DNA from: Roseomonas sp.
GTDB lineage: Bacteria > Pseudomonadota > Alphaproteobacteria > Acetobacterales > Acetobacteraceae
Reading direction: 5' to 3'
Length of the DNA stretch: 64,000 nucleotides
Assembly: GCA_020249775.1 (NCBI GenBank)
Contig: JADCFA010000021.1
Span: 248,001 to 312,000, forward strand
A program made the translations under genes and the position numbers. Below, piece after piece: positions 63,477 through 64,000 of this stretch (positions are counted from its first letter, which is position 1; each line of letters starts with the position of its first letter). A model generated the notes under the pieces. It searched no databases, had not been told where the DNA came from, and saw only the letters and a list, made by a program, of their open reading frames with translations.

Positions 63477-64000
63477 ATGCCCTTCATCGCCACCAATCTC
63501 ACGGTGCTGAGCGCCGCGAATGGCTTCACCCTTTGGCACTACCGCACCACAGATAGCCGAGACCAGGTTCAAGCGGCTGATTATTTCGCGCCGGCCAGCA
63601 TGCAAATGCGCGCCGGCGATATCGTGATGGCCCAGACCGCCGACGCCACCATCATGCTGGCGATCCGCACCGGCAATCTCACCGGATCGGGTCTCACAAT
63701 TGATGTGGCCGGCGCCGCGCCCGAGCTTCGCCGCTCCGGCAACCTGCCCTTCAGAATCACTCTGACTGGCAATGCGCAGACCCGCGCCATCATTCTGGAC
63801 CCGATGCCAGAGGCAATTGAACCCGGCGCTTCAATTCCCGTTGGCGCCAGCATCCTGGGCAATATCGCCAATATCACCTTCCAGCTGGTAAACGCCCTTG
63901 GCAGCGTGTTGACTAGCCAGAATGTGGCTGTCAGTGCTGGCCGGGCCAGCGCGCTTTTTGCTGCCCAGGCAACGGGCGGCGGTTATCGGATTGTGGCGCG
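63477..64000 (+). CDS. Unidentified protein, possibly phage- or GTA-like structural protein (3' end cut by window)
   Basis: Translated by hand from ATG 63477 (AGGAG 7 bp upstream); 174 codons are visible with no stop. The first half has the pattern ANGFTLWHYRTTDSRD, then a segment ADYFAPASMQMRAGDIVMAQ that looks like the 'G..LWhYrTtD ... aGYF ... mr.GD.i' pattern seen in alphaproteobacterial phage tail or decoration proteins. The second half is beta-strand-rich and Gly/Ala-rich. This family call is from pattern memory and uncertain. If right, it may mark the start of a prophage or gene transfer agent cluster beyond the window. Confidence 0.5.
   Translation, partial: MPFIATNLTVLSAANGFTLWHYRTTDSRDQVQAADYFAPASMQMRAGDIVMAQTADATIMLAIRTGNLTGSGLTIDVAGAAPELRRSGNLPFRITLTGNAQTRAIILDPMPEAIEPGASIPVGASILGNIANITFQLVNALGSVLTSQNVAVSAGRASALFAAQATGGGYRIVA

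Overview
The window is high-GC DNA of an alphaproteobacterium, most likely an Acetobacteraceae (Roseomonas-like) chromosome. The taxonomic clues are a circularly permuted two-piece tmRNA gene, an alphaproteobacterial-type SspB beside it, ThyX as the thymidylate synthase, an hflK-hflC-DUF2065-degP operon, and solo tripartite tricarboxylate transporter (TTT/Bug) receptors. Genus assignment is inference; no rRNA is present. No CRISPR array, insertion sequence or replication origin was seen.

Layout. (1) 1-5.4 kb, minus strand: hldE (cut by the window edge), pmbA/tldE, an M16 peptidase and thrC. (2) 5.5-14.3 kb: a TTT receptor, then the envelope protease operon hflK-hflC-DUF2065-degP, mrp, thyX with a small membrane protein, and an M20 amidohydrolase. 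(3) 14.3-15.1 kb: permuted ssrA (tmRNA) followed by sspB, which joins a trans-translation tag to its proteolytic adaptor. (4) 15.1-32.3 kb: a large alpha-2-macroglobulin, then a catabolic and transport region (two-gene oxidoreductase unit, TTT receptor, CoA-transferase, SMP-30 lactonase, hydantoinase/oxoprolinase A and B, AEC transporter). A run of short palindromes lies between two convergent genes here. (5) 32.3-37.4 kb: putative lipoprotein, bactofilin, EI24 membrane protein, PfkB/adenosine kinase and typA/bipA.

(6) 37.4-39.2 kb: a more AT-rich accessory patch with a four-helix membrane protein, a decayed partial copy of an amino-acid-synthesis-family (AA_synth) gene, a second membrane protein and the intact AA_synth gene. 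(7) 39.3-43.6 kb: threonine aldolase, Gfo/Idh/MocA sugar dehydrogenase and pbpC. (8) 43.6-51.8 kb: a MoxR ATPase / VWA protein pair split by an alpha/beta hydrolase of different codon use, then a plus-strand run of serine-glyoxylate-type aminotransferase, NDP-forming acyl-CoA synthetase, 2-hydroxyacid dehydrogenase and SDR. (9) Convergent tRNA-Leu(CAA) and tRNA-His(GTG).

(10) 52.1-58.4 kb: MFS transporter, Asp/Glu racemase-family protein, then a minus-strand five-gene cluster with two paralogous class I aminotransferases alternating with GNAT acetyltransferases, plus DinB. (11) 58.5-63.2 kb: two paralogous small envelope proteins, one of which has lost its lipobox cysteine, and a potDABC polyamine ABC transporter operon. 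(12) From 63.48 kb: the start of an unidentified, possibly phage-like gene running off the window.

Most genes are ordinary housekeeping or catabolic genes. The most distinctive items are the ssrA-sspB linkage, the decayed AA_synth duplication in an AT-rich patch, the hydrolase inserted between moxR and its VWA partner, the lipobox-less lipoprotein paralogue, the palindrome cluster near 26.5 kb, and a racemase-family protein with only one of the two usual cysteines. I found no clear candidate for a wholly new multi-gene system.
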